A DNA stretch of 64,000 nucleotides from Macrostomum hystrix (GCA_950097015.1 CATNEN010000003.1:2975001-3039000), one strand, 5' to 3'. Positions 24,701-38,459 are shown, counted from the first letter of the stretch. Numbers and translations are program-made. Notes: generated by a model not told the origin, from the sequence alone.

Positions 24701-27700
24701 GGTCTAAAATTATCCTCCACCTGTCTACAATTATCCTCTACCTGTCTACAATTATCCTCTACCTGTCTACAATCATCCTCTACCTGTCTACAATTATCCT
24801 CTACCTGTCTACAATTATCCTCTACCTGTCTACAATCATCCTCTACCGGTCTAAAATTATCCTCTACCTGTCTAAAATTATCCTCTACCTGTCTAAAATT
24901 ATCCTCTACCTGTCTACAATTATACTCTACCGGTCTAAAATTATCCTCCACCTGTCTACAATTATCCTCTACCTGTCTAAAATTATCCTCTACCTGTCTA
25001 CAATTATCCTCTACCTGTCTAAAATTATCCTCTACCTGTCTACAATTATCCTCTACCTGTCTAGAATTATCCTCTTCCTTTCTACAATTATCCTCTACCT
25101 GTCTAAAATTATCCTCTACCTGTCTACAATTATACTCTACCGGTCTAAAATTATCCTCTACCTGTCTACAATCATCCTCTACCTGTCTAAAATTATCCTC
25201 TACCTGTCTACAATTATCCTCTACCTGTCTAAAATTATCCTCTACCTGTCTACAATTATCCTCTACCTGTCTACAATCATCCTCTACCTGTCTACAATTA
25301 TCCTCTACCTGTCTACAATTATCCTCTACCTGTCTACAATCATCCTCTACCTGTCTAAAATTATCCTCTACCTGTCTACAATTATACTCTACCGGTCTAA
25401 AATTATCCTCCACCTGTCTAAAATTATCCTCTACCTGTCTACAATCATCCTCTACCTGTCTACAATTATCCTCCACCTGTCTACAATTATCCTCTACCTG
25501 TCTACAATTATCCTCTACCTGTCTACAATTATCCTCTACCTGTCTACAATCATCCTCTACCTGTCTACAATTATCCTCTACCTGTCTACAATTATCCTCT
25601 ACCTGTCTACAATCATCCTCTAACTGTCTAAAATTATCCTCCACCTGTCTACAATTATCCTCTACCTGTCTACAATTATCCTCTACCTGTCTACAATCAT
25701 CCTCTACCTGTCTAAAATTATCCTCTACCTGTCTACAATTATACTCTACCGGTCTAAAATTATCCTCCACCTGTCTACAATTATCCTCTACCTGTCTACA
25801 ATTATCCTCTACCTGTCTACAATCATCCTCTACCTGTCTACAATTATCCTCTACCTGTCTACAATTATCCTCTACCTGTCTACAATCATCCTCTACCGGT
25901 CTAAAATTATCCTCTACCTGTCTAAAATTATCCTCTACCTGTCTAAAATTATCCTCTACCTGTCTACAATTATACTCTACCGGTCTAAAATTATCCTCCA
26001 CCTGTCTACAATTATCCTCTACCTGTCTAAAATTATCCTCTACCTGTCTACAATTATCCTCTACCTGTCTAAAATTATCCTCTACCTGTCTACAATTATC
26101 CTCTACCTGTCTAGAATTATCCTCTTCCTTTCTACAATTATCCTCTACCTGTCTAAAATTATCCTCTACCTTTCTACAATTATCCTCTACCTGTCTACAA
26201 TTATCCTCTACCTGTCTACAATCATCCTCTACCTGTCTACAATTATCCTCTACCTGTCTACAATTATCCTCTACCTTTCTACAATTATCCTCTACCTGTC
26301 TACAATTATCCTCTACCTGTCTACAATTATCCTCTACCTGTCTACAATTATCCTCCACCTGTCTACAATTATCCTCTACCTGTCTAAAATTATCCTCTAC
26401 CTGTCTACAATTATCCTCCACCTGTCTACAATTATCCTCTACCTGTCTAAAATTATCCTCTACCTGTCTACAATTATCCTCTACCTGTCTAGAATTATCC
26501 TCTTCCTTTCTACAATTATCCTCTACCTGTCTAAAATTATCCTCTACCTGTCTACAATTATACTCTACCGGTCTAAAATTATCCTCCACCTGTCTAAAAT
26601 TATCCTCTACCTGTCTACAATCATCCTCTACCTGTCTACAATTATCCTCTACCTGTCTACAATTATCCTCTACCTGTCTAGAATTATCCTCTTCCTTTCT
26701 ACAATTATCCTCTACCTGTCTACAATTATCCTCTACCTGTCTACAATTATCCTCTACCTGTCTACAATCATCCTCTACCTGTCTACAATTATCCTCTACC
26801 TGTCTACAATTATCCTCTACCTGTCTACAATCATCCTCTACCTGTCTAAAATTATCCTCTACCTGTCTACAATTATACTCTACCGGTCTAAAATTATCCT
26901 CCACCTGTCTAAAATTATCCTCTACCTGTCTACAATCATCCTCTACCTGTCTACAATTATCCTCCACCTGTCTACAATTATCCTCTACCTGTCTACAATT
27001 ATCCTCTACCTGTCTACAATTATCCTCTACCTGTCTACAATCATCCTCTACCTGTCTACAATTATCCTCTACCTGTCTACAATTATCCTCTACCTGTCTA
27101 CAATCATCCTCTAACTGTCTAAAATTATCCTCCACCTGTCTACAATTATCCTCTACCTGTCTACAATTATCCTCTACCTGTCTACAATCATCCTCTACCT
27201 GTCTAAAATTATCCTCTACCTGTCTACAATTATACTCTACCGGTCTAAAATTATCCTCCACCTGTCTACAATTATCCTCTACCTGTCTACAATTATCCTC
27301 TACCTGTCTACAATCATCCTCTACCTGTCTACAATTATCCTCTACCTGTCTACAATTATCCTCTACCTGTCTACAATCATCCTCTACCGGTCTAAAATTA
27401 TCCTCTACCTGTCTAAAATTATCCTCTACCTGTCTAAAATTATCCTCTACCTGTCTACAATTATACTCTACCGGTCTAAAATTATCCTCCACCTGTCTAC
27501 AATTATCCTCTACCTGTCTAAAATTATCCTCTACCTGTCTACAATTATCCTCTACCTGTCTAAAATTATCCTCTACCTGTCTACAATTATCCTCTACCTG
27601 TCTAGAATTATCCTCTTCCTTTCTACAATTATCCTCTACCTGTCTAAAATTATCCTCTACCTGTCTACAATTATACTCTACCGGTCTAAAATTATCCTCT

Positions 27701-30700
27701 ACCTGTCTACAATCATCCTCTACCTGTCTAAAATTATCCTCTACCTGTCTACAATTATCCTCTACCTGTCTAAAATTATCCTCTACCTGTCTACAATTAT
27801 ACTCTACCTGTCTAAAATTATCCTCTACCTGTCTACAATTATACTCTACCGGTCTAAAATTATCCTCTACCTGTCTACAATTATCCTCTACCTGTCTACA
27901 ATCATCCTCTACCTGTCTACAATTATACTCTACCGGTCTAAAATTATCCTCTACCTGTCTACAATCATCCTCTACCTGTCTAAAATTATCCTCTACCTGT
28001 CTACAATTATCCTCTACCTGTCTACAATTATCCTCTACCTGTCTACAATCATCCTCTACCTGTCTAAAATTATCCTCTACCTGTCTACAATTATCCTCTA
28101 CCTGTCTAAAATTATCCTCTACCTGTCTACAATTATCCTCTACCTGTCTAAAATTATCCTCTACCTGTCTACAATTATACTCTACCGGTCTAAAATTATC
28201 CTCTACCTGTCTACAATCATCCTCTACCTGTCTAAAATTATCCTCTACCTGTCTACAATCATCCTCCACCTGTCTACAATTATCCTCTACCTGTCTACAA
28301 TCATCCTCTACCTGTCTAAAATTATCCTCTACCTGTCTACAATTATCCTCTACCTGTCTAAAATTATCCTCTACCTGTCTACAATTATACTCTACCGGTC
28401 TAAAATTATCCTCCACCTGTCTAAAATTATCCTCTACCTGTCTACAATCATCCTCTACCTGTCTACAATTATCCTCTACCTGTCTACAATTATCCTCTAC
28501 CTGTCTACAATTATCCTCTACCTGTCTAAAATTATCCTCTACCTGTCTAGAATTATCCTCTACCTGTCTACAATTATCCTCTACCTGTCTACAATTATCC
28601 TCTACCTGTCTAGAATTATCCTCTTCCTTTCTACAATTATCCTCTACCTGTCTACAATTATCCTCTACCTGTCTACAATTATCCTCTACCTGTCTACAAT
28701 CATCCTCTACCTGTCTACAATCATCCTCTACCTGTCTACAATTATCCTCTACCTGTCTACAATTATCCTCTACCTGTCTACAATCATCCTCTACCTGTCT
28801 AAAATTATCCTCTACCTGTCTACAATTATACTCTACCGGTCTAAAATTATCCTCCACCTGTCTAAAATTATCCTCTACCTGTCTACAATCATCCTCTACC
28901 TGTCTACAATTATCCTCCACCTGTCTACAATTATCCTCTACCTGTCTACAATTATCCTCTACCTGTCTACAATTATCCTCTACCTGTCTACAATCATCCT
29001 CTACCTGTCTACAATTATCCTCTACCTGTCTACAATTATCCTCTACCTGTCTACAATCATCCTCTAACTGTCTAAAATTATCCTCTACCTGTCTACAATT
29101 ATCCTCTACCTGTCTAAAATTATCCTCTACCTGTCTACAATTATCCTCTACCTGTCTACAATTATCCTCTACCTGTCTACAATCATCCTCTACCTGTCTA
29201 AAATTATCCTCTACCTGTCTACAATTATCCTCTACCTGTCTACAATTATACTCTACCGGTCTAAAATTATCCTCCACCTGTCTACAATTATCCTCTACCT
29301 GTCTACAATTATCCTCTACCTGTCTACAATCATCCTCTACCTGTCTACAATTATCCTCTACCTGTCTACAATTATCCTCTACCTGTCTACAATCATCCTC
29401 TACCGGTCTAAAATTATCCTCTACCTGTCTAAAATTATCCTCTACCTGTCTAAAATTATCCTCTACCTGTCTACAATTATACTCTACCGGTCTAAAATTA
29501 TCCTCCACCTGTCTACAATTATCCTCTACCTGTCTAAAATTATCCTCCACCTGTCTACAATTATCCTCTACCTGTCTAAAATTATCCTCTACCTGTCTAC
29601 AATTATCCTCTACCTGTCTAGAATTATCCTCTTCCTTTCTACAATTATCCTCTACCTGTCTAAAATTATCCTCTACCTGTCTACAATTATACTCTACCGG
29701 TCTAAAATTATCCTCTACCTGTCTACAATCATCCTCTACCTGTCTACAATTATCCTCTACCTGTCTAAAATTATCCTCTACCTGTCTACAATTATACTCT
29801 ACCTGTCTAAAATTATCCTCTACCTGTCTACAATTATACTCTACCGGTCTAAAATTATCCTCTACCTGTCTACAATTATCCTCTACCTGTCTACAATTAT
29901 CCTCTACCTGTCTACAATTATCCTCTACCTGTCTACAATCATCCTCTACCTGTCTAAAATTATCCTCTACCTGTCTACAATCATCCTCTACCTGTCTAAA
30001 ATTATCCTCTACCTGTCTACAATTATCCTCTACCTGTCTAAAATTATCCTCTACCTGTCTACAATTATACTCTACCGGTCTAAAATTATCCTCCACCTGT
30101 CTAAAATTATCCTCTACCTGTCTACATTCATCCTCTACCTGTCTACAATTATCCTCTACCTGTCTAGAATTATCCTCTACCTGTCTACAATTATCCTCTA
30201 CCTGTCTACAATTATCCTCTACCTGTCTAGAATTATCCTCTTCCTTTCTACAATTATCCTCTACCTGTCTACAATTATCCTCTACCTGTCTACAATTATC
30301 CTCTACCTGTCTACAATCATCCTCTACCTGTCTACAATTATCCTCTACCTGTCTACAATCATCCTCTACCTGTCTAAAATTATCCTCTACCTGTCTACAA
30401 TTATACTCTACCGGTCTAAAATTATCCTCCACCTGTCTAAAATTATCATCTACCTGTCTACAATCATCCTCTACCTGTCTACAATTATCCTCTACCTGTC
30501 TACAATTATCCTCCACCTGTCTACAATTATCCTCTACCTGTCTACAATTATCCTCCACCTGTCTAAAATTATCCTCTACCTGTCTACAATTATCCTCTAC
30601 CTGTCTACAATTATCCTCTACCTGTCTACAATTATCCTCTACCTGTCTACAATTATCCTCTACCTGTCTACAATCATCCTCTACCTGTCTACAATTATCC

Positions 30701-33700
30701 TCTACCTGTCTACAATTATCCTCTACCTGTCTAAAATTATCCTCTACCTGTCTACAATCATCCTCTACCTGTCTAAAATTATCCTCTACCTGTCTACAAT
30801 TATCCTCTACCTGTCTAAAATTATCCTCCACCTGTCTAAAATTATCCTCTACCTGTCTACAATCATCCTCTACCTGTCTACAATTATCCTCTACCTGTCT
30901 ACAATTATCCTCTACCTGTCTACAATTATCCTCTACCTGTCTAAAATTATCCTCTACCTGTCTAGAATTATCCTCTACCTGTCTACAATTATCCTCTACC
31001 TGTCTACAATTATCCTCTACCTGTCTAGAATTATCCTCTTCCTTTCTACAATTATCCTCTACCTGTCTACAATTATCCTCTACCTGTCTACAATTATCCT
31101 CTACCTGTCTACAATCATCCTCTACCTGTCTACAATTATCCTCTACCTGTCTACAATTATCCTCTACCTGTCTAAAATTATCCTCTACCTGTCTAGAATT
31201 ATCCTCTACCTGTCTACAATTATCCTCTACCTGTCTACAATTATCCTCTACCTGTCTACAATTATCCTCTACCTGTCTACAATTATCCTCTACCTGTCTA
31301 CAATTATCCTCTACCTGTCTACAATTATCCTCTTCCTGTCTACAATTATCCTCTTACTGTCTACAATTATCCTCTACCTGTCTACAATTATACTCTACCT
31401 GTCTACAATTATCCTCTACCTGTCTAGAATTATCCTCTTCCTTTCTACAATTATCCTCTACCTGTCTACAATTATCCTCTACCTGTCTACAATCATCCTC
31501 TACCTGTCTACAATTATCCTCTACCTGTCTACAATTATCCTCTACCTGTCTAAAATTATCCTCTACCTGTCTAGAATTATCCTCTACCTGTCTACAATTA
31601 TCCTCTACCTGTCTACAATTATCCTCTACCTGTCTAGAATTATCCTCTTCCTTTCTACAATTATCCTCTACCTGTCTACAATCATCCTCTACCTGTCTAC
31701 AATTATCCTCTACCTGTCTACAATTATCCTCTACCTGTCTAAAATTATCCTCTACCTGTCTAGAATTATCCTCTACCTGTCTACAATTATCCTCTACCTG
31801 TCTACAATTATCCTCTACCTGTCTAGAATTATCCTCTTCCTTTCTACAATTATCCTCTACCTGTCTACAATTATCCTCTACCTGTCTACAATTATCCTCT
31901 ACCTGTCTACAATTATCCTCTACCTGTCTACAATTATCCTCTACCTGTCTACAATCATCCTCTACCTGTCTACAATTATCCTCTACCTGTCTACAATTAT
32001 CCTCTACCTTTCTACAATTATCCTCTACCTGTCTACAATTATCCTCTACCTGTCTACAATTATCCTCTACCTGTCTACAATTATCCTCTACCTGTCTACA
32101 ATTATCCTCTACCTGTCTACAATTATCCTCTACCTGTCTAGAATTATCCTCTTCCTTTCTACAATTATCCTCTACCTGTCTACAATTATCCTCTACCTGT
32201 CTACAATTATCCTCTACCTGTCTACAATTATCCTCTACCTGTCTACAATCATCCTCTACCTGTCTACAATTATCCTCTACCTGTCTACAATTATCCTCTA
32301 CCTTTCTACAATTATCCTCTACCTGTCTACAATTATCCTCTACCTGTCTACAATTATCCTCTACCTGTCTACAATTATCCTCCACCTGTCTACAATTATC
32401 CTCTACCTGTCTAAAATTATCCTCTACCTGTCTACAATTATCCTCCACCTGTCTACAATTATCCTCTACCTGTCTAAAATTATCCTCTACCTGTCTACAA
32501 TTATCCTCTACCTGTCTAGAATTATCCTCTTCCTTTCTACAATTATCCTCTACCTGTCTAAAATTATCCTCTACCTGTCTACAATTATACTCTACCGGTC
32601 TAAAATTATCCTCCACCTGTCTAAAATTATCCTCTACCTGTCTACAATCATCCTCTACCTGTCTACAATTATCCTCTACCTGTCTACAATTATCCTCTAC
32701 CTGTCTAGAATTATCCTCTTCCTTTCTACAATTATCCTCTACCTGTCTACAATTATCCTCTACCTGTCTACAATTATCCTCTACCTGTCTACAATCATCC
32801 TCTACCTGTCTACAATTATCCTCTACCTGTCTACAATTATCCTCTACCTGTCTACAATCATCCTCTACCTGTCTAAAATTATCCTCTACCTGTCTACAAT
32901 TATACTCTACCGGTCTAAAATTATCCTCCACCTGTCTAAAATTATCCTCTACCTGTCTACAATCATCCTCTACCTGTCTACAATTATCCTCCACCTGTCT
33001 ACAATTATCCTCTACCTGTCTACAATTATCCTCTACCTGTCTACAATTATCCTCTACCTGTCTACAATCATCCTCTACCTGTCTACAATTATCCTCTACC
33101 TGTCTACAATTATCCTCTACCTGTCTACAATCATCCTCTAACTGTCTAAAATTATCCTCCACCTGTCTACAATTATCCTCTACCTGTCTACAATTATCCT
33201 CTACCTGTCTACAATCATCCTCTACCTGTCTAAAATTATCCTCTACCTGTCTACAATTATACTCTACCGGTCTAAAATTATCCTCCACCTGTCTACAATT
33301 ATCCTCTACCTGTCTACAATTATCCTCTACCTGTCTACAATCATCCTCTACCTGTCTACAATTATCCTCTACCTGTCTACAATTATCCTCTACCTGTCTA
33401 CAATCATCCTCTACCGGTCTAAAATTATCCTCTACCTGTCTAAAATTATCCTCTACCTGTCTAAAATTATCCTCTACCTGTCTACAATTATACTCTACCG
33501 GTCTAAAATTATCCTCCACCTGTCTACAATTATCCTCTACCTGTCTAAAATTATCCTCTACCTGTCTACAATTATCCTCTACCTGTCTAAAATTATCCTC
33601 TACCTGTCTACAATTATCCTCTACCTGTCTAGAATTATCCTCTTCCTTTCTACAATTATCCTCTACCTGTCTAAAATTATCCTCTACCTGTCTACAATTA

Positions 33701-36700
33701 TACTCTACCGGTCTAAAATTATCCTCTACCTGTCTACAATCATCCTCTACCTGTCTAAAATTATCCTCTACCTGTCTACAATTATCCTCTACCTGTCTAA
33801 AATTATCCTCTACCTGTCTACAATTATACTCTACCTGTCTAAAATTATCCTCTACCTGTCTACAATTATACTCTACCGGTCTAAAATTATCCTCTACCTG
33901 TCTACAATTATCCTCTACCTGTCTACAATCATCCTCTACCTGTCTACAATTATACTCTACCGGTCTAAAATTATCCTCTACCTGTCTACAATCATCCTCT
34001 ACCTGTCTAAAATTATCCTCTACCTGTCTACAATTATCCTCTACCTGTCTACAATTATCCTCTACCTGTCTACAATCATCCTCTACCTGTCTAAAATTAT
34101 CCTCTACCTGTCTACAATTATCCTCTACCTGTCTAAAATTATCCTCTACCTGTCTACAATTATCCTCTACCTGTCTAAAATTATCCTCTACCTGTCTACA
34201 ATTATACTCTACCGGTCTAAAATTATCCTCTACCTGTCTACAATCATCCTCTACCTGTCTAAAATTATCCTCTACCTGTCTACAATCATCCTCCACCTGT
34301 CTACAATTATCCTCTACCTGTCTACAATCATCCTCTACCTGTCTAAAATTATCCTCTACCTGTCTACAATTATCCTCTACCTGTCTAAAATTATCCTCTA
34401 CCTGTCTACAATTATACTCTACCGGTCTAAAATTATCCTCCACCTGTCTAAAATTATCCTCTACCTGTCTACAATCATCCTCTACCTGTCTACAATTATC
34501 CTCTACCTGTCTACAATTATCCTCTACCTGTCTACAATTATCCTCTACCTGTCTAAAATTATCCTCTACCTGTCTAGAATTATCCTCTACCTGTCTACAA
34601 TTATCCTCTACCTGTCTACAATTATCCTCTACCTGTCTAGAATTATCCTCTTCCTTTCTACAATTATCCTCTACCTGTCTACAATTATCCTCTACCTGTC
34701 TACAATTATCCTCTACCTGTCTACAATCATCCTCTACCTGTCTACAATTATCCTCTACCTGTCTACAATCATCCTCTACCTGTCTAAAATTATCCTCTAC
34801 CTGTCTACAATTATACTCTACCGGTCTAAAATTATCCTCCACCTGTCTAAAATTATCCTCTACCTGTCTACAATCATCCTCTACCTGTCTACAATTATCC
34901 TCTACCTGTCTACAATCATCCTCTACCTGTCTACAATTATCCTCTACCTGTCTACAATTATCCTCTACCTGTCTACAATCATCCTCTACCTGTCTACAAT
35001 TATCCTCTACCTGTCTACAATTATCCTCTACCTGTCTACAATCATCCTCTACCTGTCTAAAATTATCCTCTACCTGTCTACAATTATCCTCTACCTGTCT
35101 AAAATTATCCTCTACCGGTCTAAAATTATCCTCCACCTGTCTAAAATTATCCTCTACCTGTCTACAATCATCCTCTACCTGTCTACAATTATCCTCTACC
35201 TGTCTACAATTATCCTCTACCTGTCTACAATTATCCTCTACCTGTCTACAATTATCCTCTACCTGTCTACAATCATCCTCTACCTGTCTACAATTATCCT
35301 CTACCTGTCTACAATTATCCTCTACCTGTCTACAATTATCCTCTACCTGTCTAAAATTATCCTCTACCTGTCTACAATTATCCTCTACCTGTCTAAAATT
35401 ATCCTCTACCTGTCTACAATTATCCTCTACCTGTCTACAATTATCCTCTTCCTGTCTACAATTATCCTCTTCCTGTCTACAATTATCCTCTTCCTGTCTA
35501 CAATTATCCTCTACCTGTCTACAATTATCCTCTTCCTGTCTACAATTATCCTCTTCCTGTCTACAATTATCCTCTTCCTGTCTACAATTATCCTCTACCT
35601 GTCTACAATTATCCTCTTCCTGTCTACAATTATCCTCTACCTGTCTACAATTATCCTCTTCCTGTCTACAATTATCCTCTACCTGTCTACAATTATCCTC
35701 TACCTGTCTAAAATTATCCTCTACCTGTCTAGAATTATCCTCTACCTGTCTACAATTATCCTCTACCTGTCTACAATTATCCTCTACCTGTCTACAATTA
35801 TCCTCTACCTGTCTACAATTATCCTCTACCTGTCTACAATTATCCTCTACCTGTCTACAATTATCCTCTACCTGTCTACAATTATCCTCTTCCTGTCTAC
35901 AATTATCCTCTTACTGTCTACAATTATCCTCTACCTGTCTACAATTATCCTCCACCTGTCTACAATTATCCTCTACCTGTCTACAATTATCCTCTACCTG
36001 TCTACAATTATCCTCTACCTGTCTACAATTATCCTCTTCTACTATTTTTCTGCACCTTTAATCTAACAATCGTCTATCTATCTAGAATTATAACCAACTG
36101 TTAATGATTTTCATTTACCAGTCTACTATTATCCTCTATTATCCTCATCTACTTCTCCACGATTATCCCCAACCTGTCTCTACCCCAGTATCTAAGAACT
36201 CACCGAACAATAATCGACTCAAATGCTTTCTCATCAGCGTCCTAGACTGTCCGGTTAGCACGGCCGAAGTGAACAGGATGTAGAAAGCCAGACTGACAAA
36301 TGTCCAGGCCCAGCCCCATTTTATGAAGGCCAGATTCCAGAAGCTGCGCCTATTGGCCAGAAAGAATCTCGGTATCGGCACCAGGTCGAACACGACGCTT
36401 AGGGCTGCTACAGCGCACAGGTAGACACAGGCCCGCACCTGTGCATCATAGGTTTGGGGCTGTGCAGTTTCAACTGACCTAATTAACTATTCTTCCGAAA
36501 TTTCTGTCCTCTTAATCACTACCGTCGCCATCGCTCTCTCCACCCTCATTGTCACCCTCAAGTCCCCCTCTCTATCACCCTCAAGTCACCCTCTCTACCC
36601 TCTCAACTCTCGCGATCACTCACTCTACCCTCGCTACCACTGTTTCTTCCTTCAAAATCACTATTTTCCTTATAAATCAAACTCTCTTCCCTAGAAATCC

Positions 36701-37081
36701 CTCTCCTTTCTCTAAATCAAACTCTCTACTTTCGCCGTCACTCACTTTTTCTTCCCTCGTTATTCACTCTCTCCTCACAACGACTCTAAGTATCCAAATC
36801 TCCCCTCGTCGTCAATCTAAAAAAAACAAAGCAACAGCATCGCCAACCTCGGGGGGCACCAGCAGTGGCCGGCGCATCAGCTGATACAGACAAATGCCGA
36901 AGAAGCCATGCACAGACATTGGCTCCGGAATCGACTTTTTAGTAGTACTTGAGCTCGAAGATGTCGCTGGCCCTCCGACAGACGCAGCTGAGCCCACTGA
37001 TTCGCCACCGCCTCCTGAGTTCATGGAAAGGCGCTGCTTGCTGAATTTGTGGACGGCTGACTCACCCGGATCTCGGCGCAT
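15718..37081 (-). CDS. FITM2: Fat storage-inducing transmembrane protein (FITM/FIT2), three exons
   Basis: FIT proteins are ER membrane acyl-CoA diphosphatases of the lipid-phosphatase type that promote lipid droplet formation. Exons (5' to 3') are 37081-36848, 36459-36204 and 16283-15718; phases 0 and 1 close, giving 351 residues. The N-terminus is a Gly/Ser-rich tail, as in the fly protein. Recognisable FIT blocks are DLVPIPRFFLANRRSFWN, FIKWGWAWTF, TFGWYVCTNAF, the key GFDISGH with its His at about 220, and AYFH with the second His at about 304; these correspond to the two catalytic histidines of human FIT2. Several hydrophobic segments fit the six-pass topology. TTTATAAG at 37133-37126 could be a TATA box, though it lies only about 45 bp before the ATG. 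Intron 2 is ~19.9 kb, nearly all 21-bp satellite, yet both flanking exons and splice sites are intact. Whether FITM1 or FITM2 is meant cannot be decided in invertebrates. Confidence 0.92.
16364..36037 (-). repeat. 21-bp megasatellite (~938 units) within FITM intron 2
   Basis: The unit on the - strand reads as seven codons, Q-V-E-D-N-C-R. On the + strand it is CTCTACCTG plus TCTACAATTATC. Substitution variants give D for N, F or S for C, P for Q, Y for D, and KE for QV. Phase is kept from about 17230 to 36037, with anchors many kb apart separated by exact multiples of 21. Phase breaks occur only near 16410 and 17216, where the same 8 extra bases occur. Stops arise only from rare point changes (CTCTTACTG at 21292, 31351 and 35908). 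Open frames of up to 3178 codons result. Nearly all variants are amino-acid-changing and none carries a start, a domain or a signal, so I do not call them genes. The array is transcribed as part of the FITM intron. Confidence 0.97.
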
Positions 37082-37283
37082 TGCTTTTAACAACTGCTGC
37101 AATTTTTTTTTCGAACGATGCTGTCTTATAAACGCTACCGACTAGAATTTAGCTACTAATTTAGATTTTCAAAGCGCTTATTTCATATTCTTAGAAAGCA
37201 AAGTTAGAACTAAGTAGATCAGTACAATAAAGACAATGCAAGACAACTTATTAAATTATACGTTTTTCTATACATATCGGCTA

Positions 37284-37658
37284 AGTGCGGTCGGTGGCAG
37301 AGCGGTTATCGCGTTTGCCTTTCACACAGAGGTCCCAAGTTCGATTCCGCGGTGAGGTCACAGTAAATTTGGGTGTAGCCGCGGAGAGAAGGCTTGAGGG
37401 CTTGTCGTGCAATTTACACCCTAGAGGGCCAACCTCCAAGGCACAGTGAGAGTGTACACTGCCTGACGATGAGAAAGTCAGGGCAGATGTACACACCTGT
37501 GTGAGCGTATGCCTGCGTACAGTATCTGTGTGCGTCTGTGCTCAGGAGTCAGCAGAATCGAAATGGGCAGAATTGCCTCCTCGCTGGCTGCGGGTCTAGT
37601 GTCACCAAATGATGCGCCATTGCCCGCAGCCCTCCTGCAATTATTATTATTTTTTTAT
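37284..37658 (+). mobile_element. tRNA-derived SINE with ~15-bp target duplication
   Basis: The head has box A-like TGGCAGAGCGG and box B-like AGTTCGATTCC in tRNA spacing, then a body, then an AT-rich tail (TTATTATTATTTTTTTATTA). Flanks are TATACATATCGGCTA (37269-37283) and TATACATAACGGCTA (37659-37673), a target duplication with one mismatch. A 5'-truncated relative lies at 1497-1700. It sits about 200 bp upstream of the FITM start codon, in the opposite orientation to that gene. Confidence 0.85.
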
Positions 37659-37673
37659 TATACATAACGGCTA

Positions 37674-38440
37674 GTTCATTGTAACAGCATCAGTGAAGAT
37701 TAATTGAACGATGTTATACTGAAATGGCTATTCATTGACAATGTATTCTGAAGAAAAATTCTACCTATTTGCAGCAAAATTGACAACATGAGAAAATAAT
37801 TCACTCCAATATTTCTCCAATAAATTAGTAAGTCGTCTATTTGACAAATTGATTAACAATAGCAACAGTTATGACGGAATGGAACAATAAAATACAATTT
37901 AAAGTTAAATAGATAATAAAAGACAGTTTTTACTCTCAGTTAAACAACTAGTGTTCTTCACAAATACAGAATAACATATTTAAAGAAAAATTAAACCTGA
38001 GAACTACAAAGCTACTAATAGTAGACAATTACAGAACTCAAAAGCTAACTCAATTTGCGAGGCAGAAAACCATTTGCACTTGATTTAGCAAACATGAAGG
38101 AACGAAGCAATGTTTTTGGTAGCCGGATTCAACTACAATGTAGCCCTAGAAGGATTTATACTATTCGTTTCAACATTTCCGCTTTATTTTTTGAAGAACT
38201 CAAAACTTATTTTTACAAATTGAACCAAATGCATCTTTTACGAGTACTTTGCTTGGGGAGAAAGTAAGAGACGGGACAGTTCATTGCAAAAGAATTTCAG
38301 GAAGTTAGTTTTTAAAAATATGCCAGCGTTAGGATCAATGACTAGCCTATATGTTTCGAAAAATCTGTAATTAAATTATATATTTTAACGCTTAGATCTG
38401 TTTAAAATAACAACCCGAATAGATGCAAAGTTACATCTAA
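37674..38440. other. AT-rich intergenic DNA between the SINE and FAM241
   Basis: No convincing gene is seen here. The open frame at 38055-38267 lacks any recognisable domain and has base composition like the surrounding DNA. The right end should hold the 3' UTR of the FAM241 gene. Confidence 0.4.
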
Positions 38441-38459
38441 CCCTTGTACGATGCATCTT

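Noticed and set aside
17212-35136. Open frames of 1186, 3178 and 1260 codons on the - strand, repeating EDNCRQV
   Set aside because: They are translations of the 21-bp satellite within a FITM intron. Their starts are GTG valine codons in the repeat, there is no signal or domain, stops occur inside the array, and nearly all unit variants change the amino acid rather than the silent position, so there is no sign of selection on protein.
16364-36037. CRISPR-like array
   Set aside because: There are no spacers: units are contiguous 21-mers differing by point changes, and the context is a eukaryotic intron.
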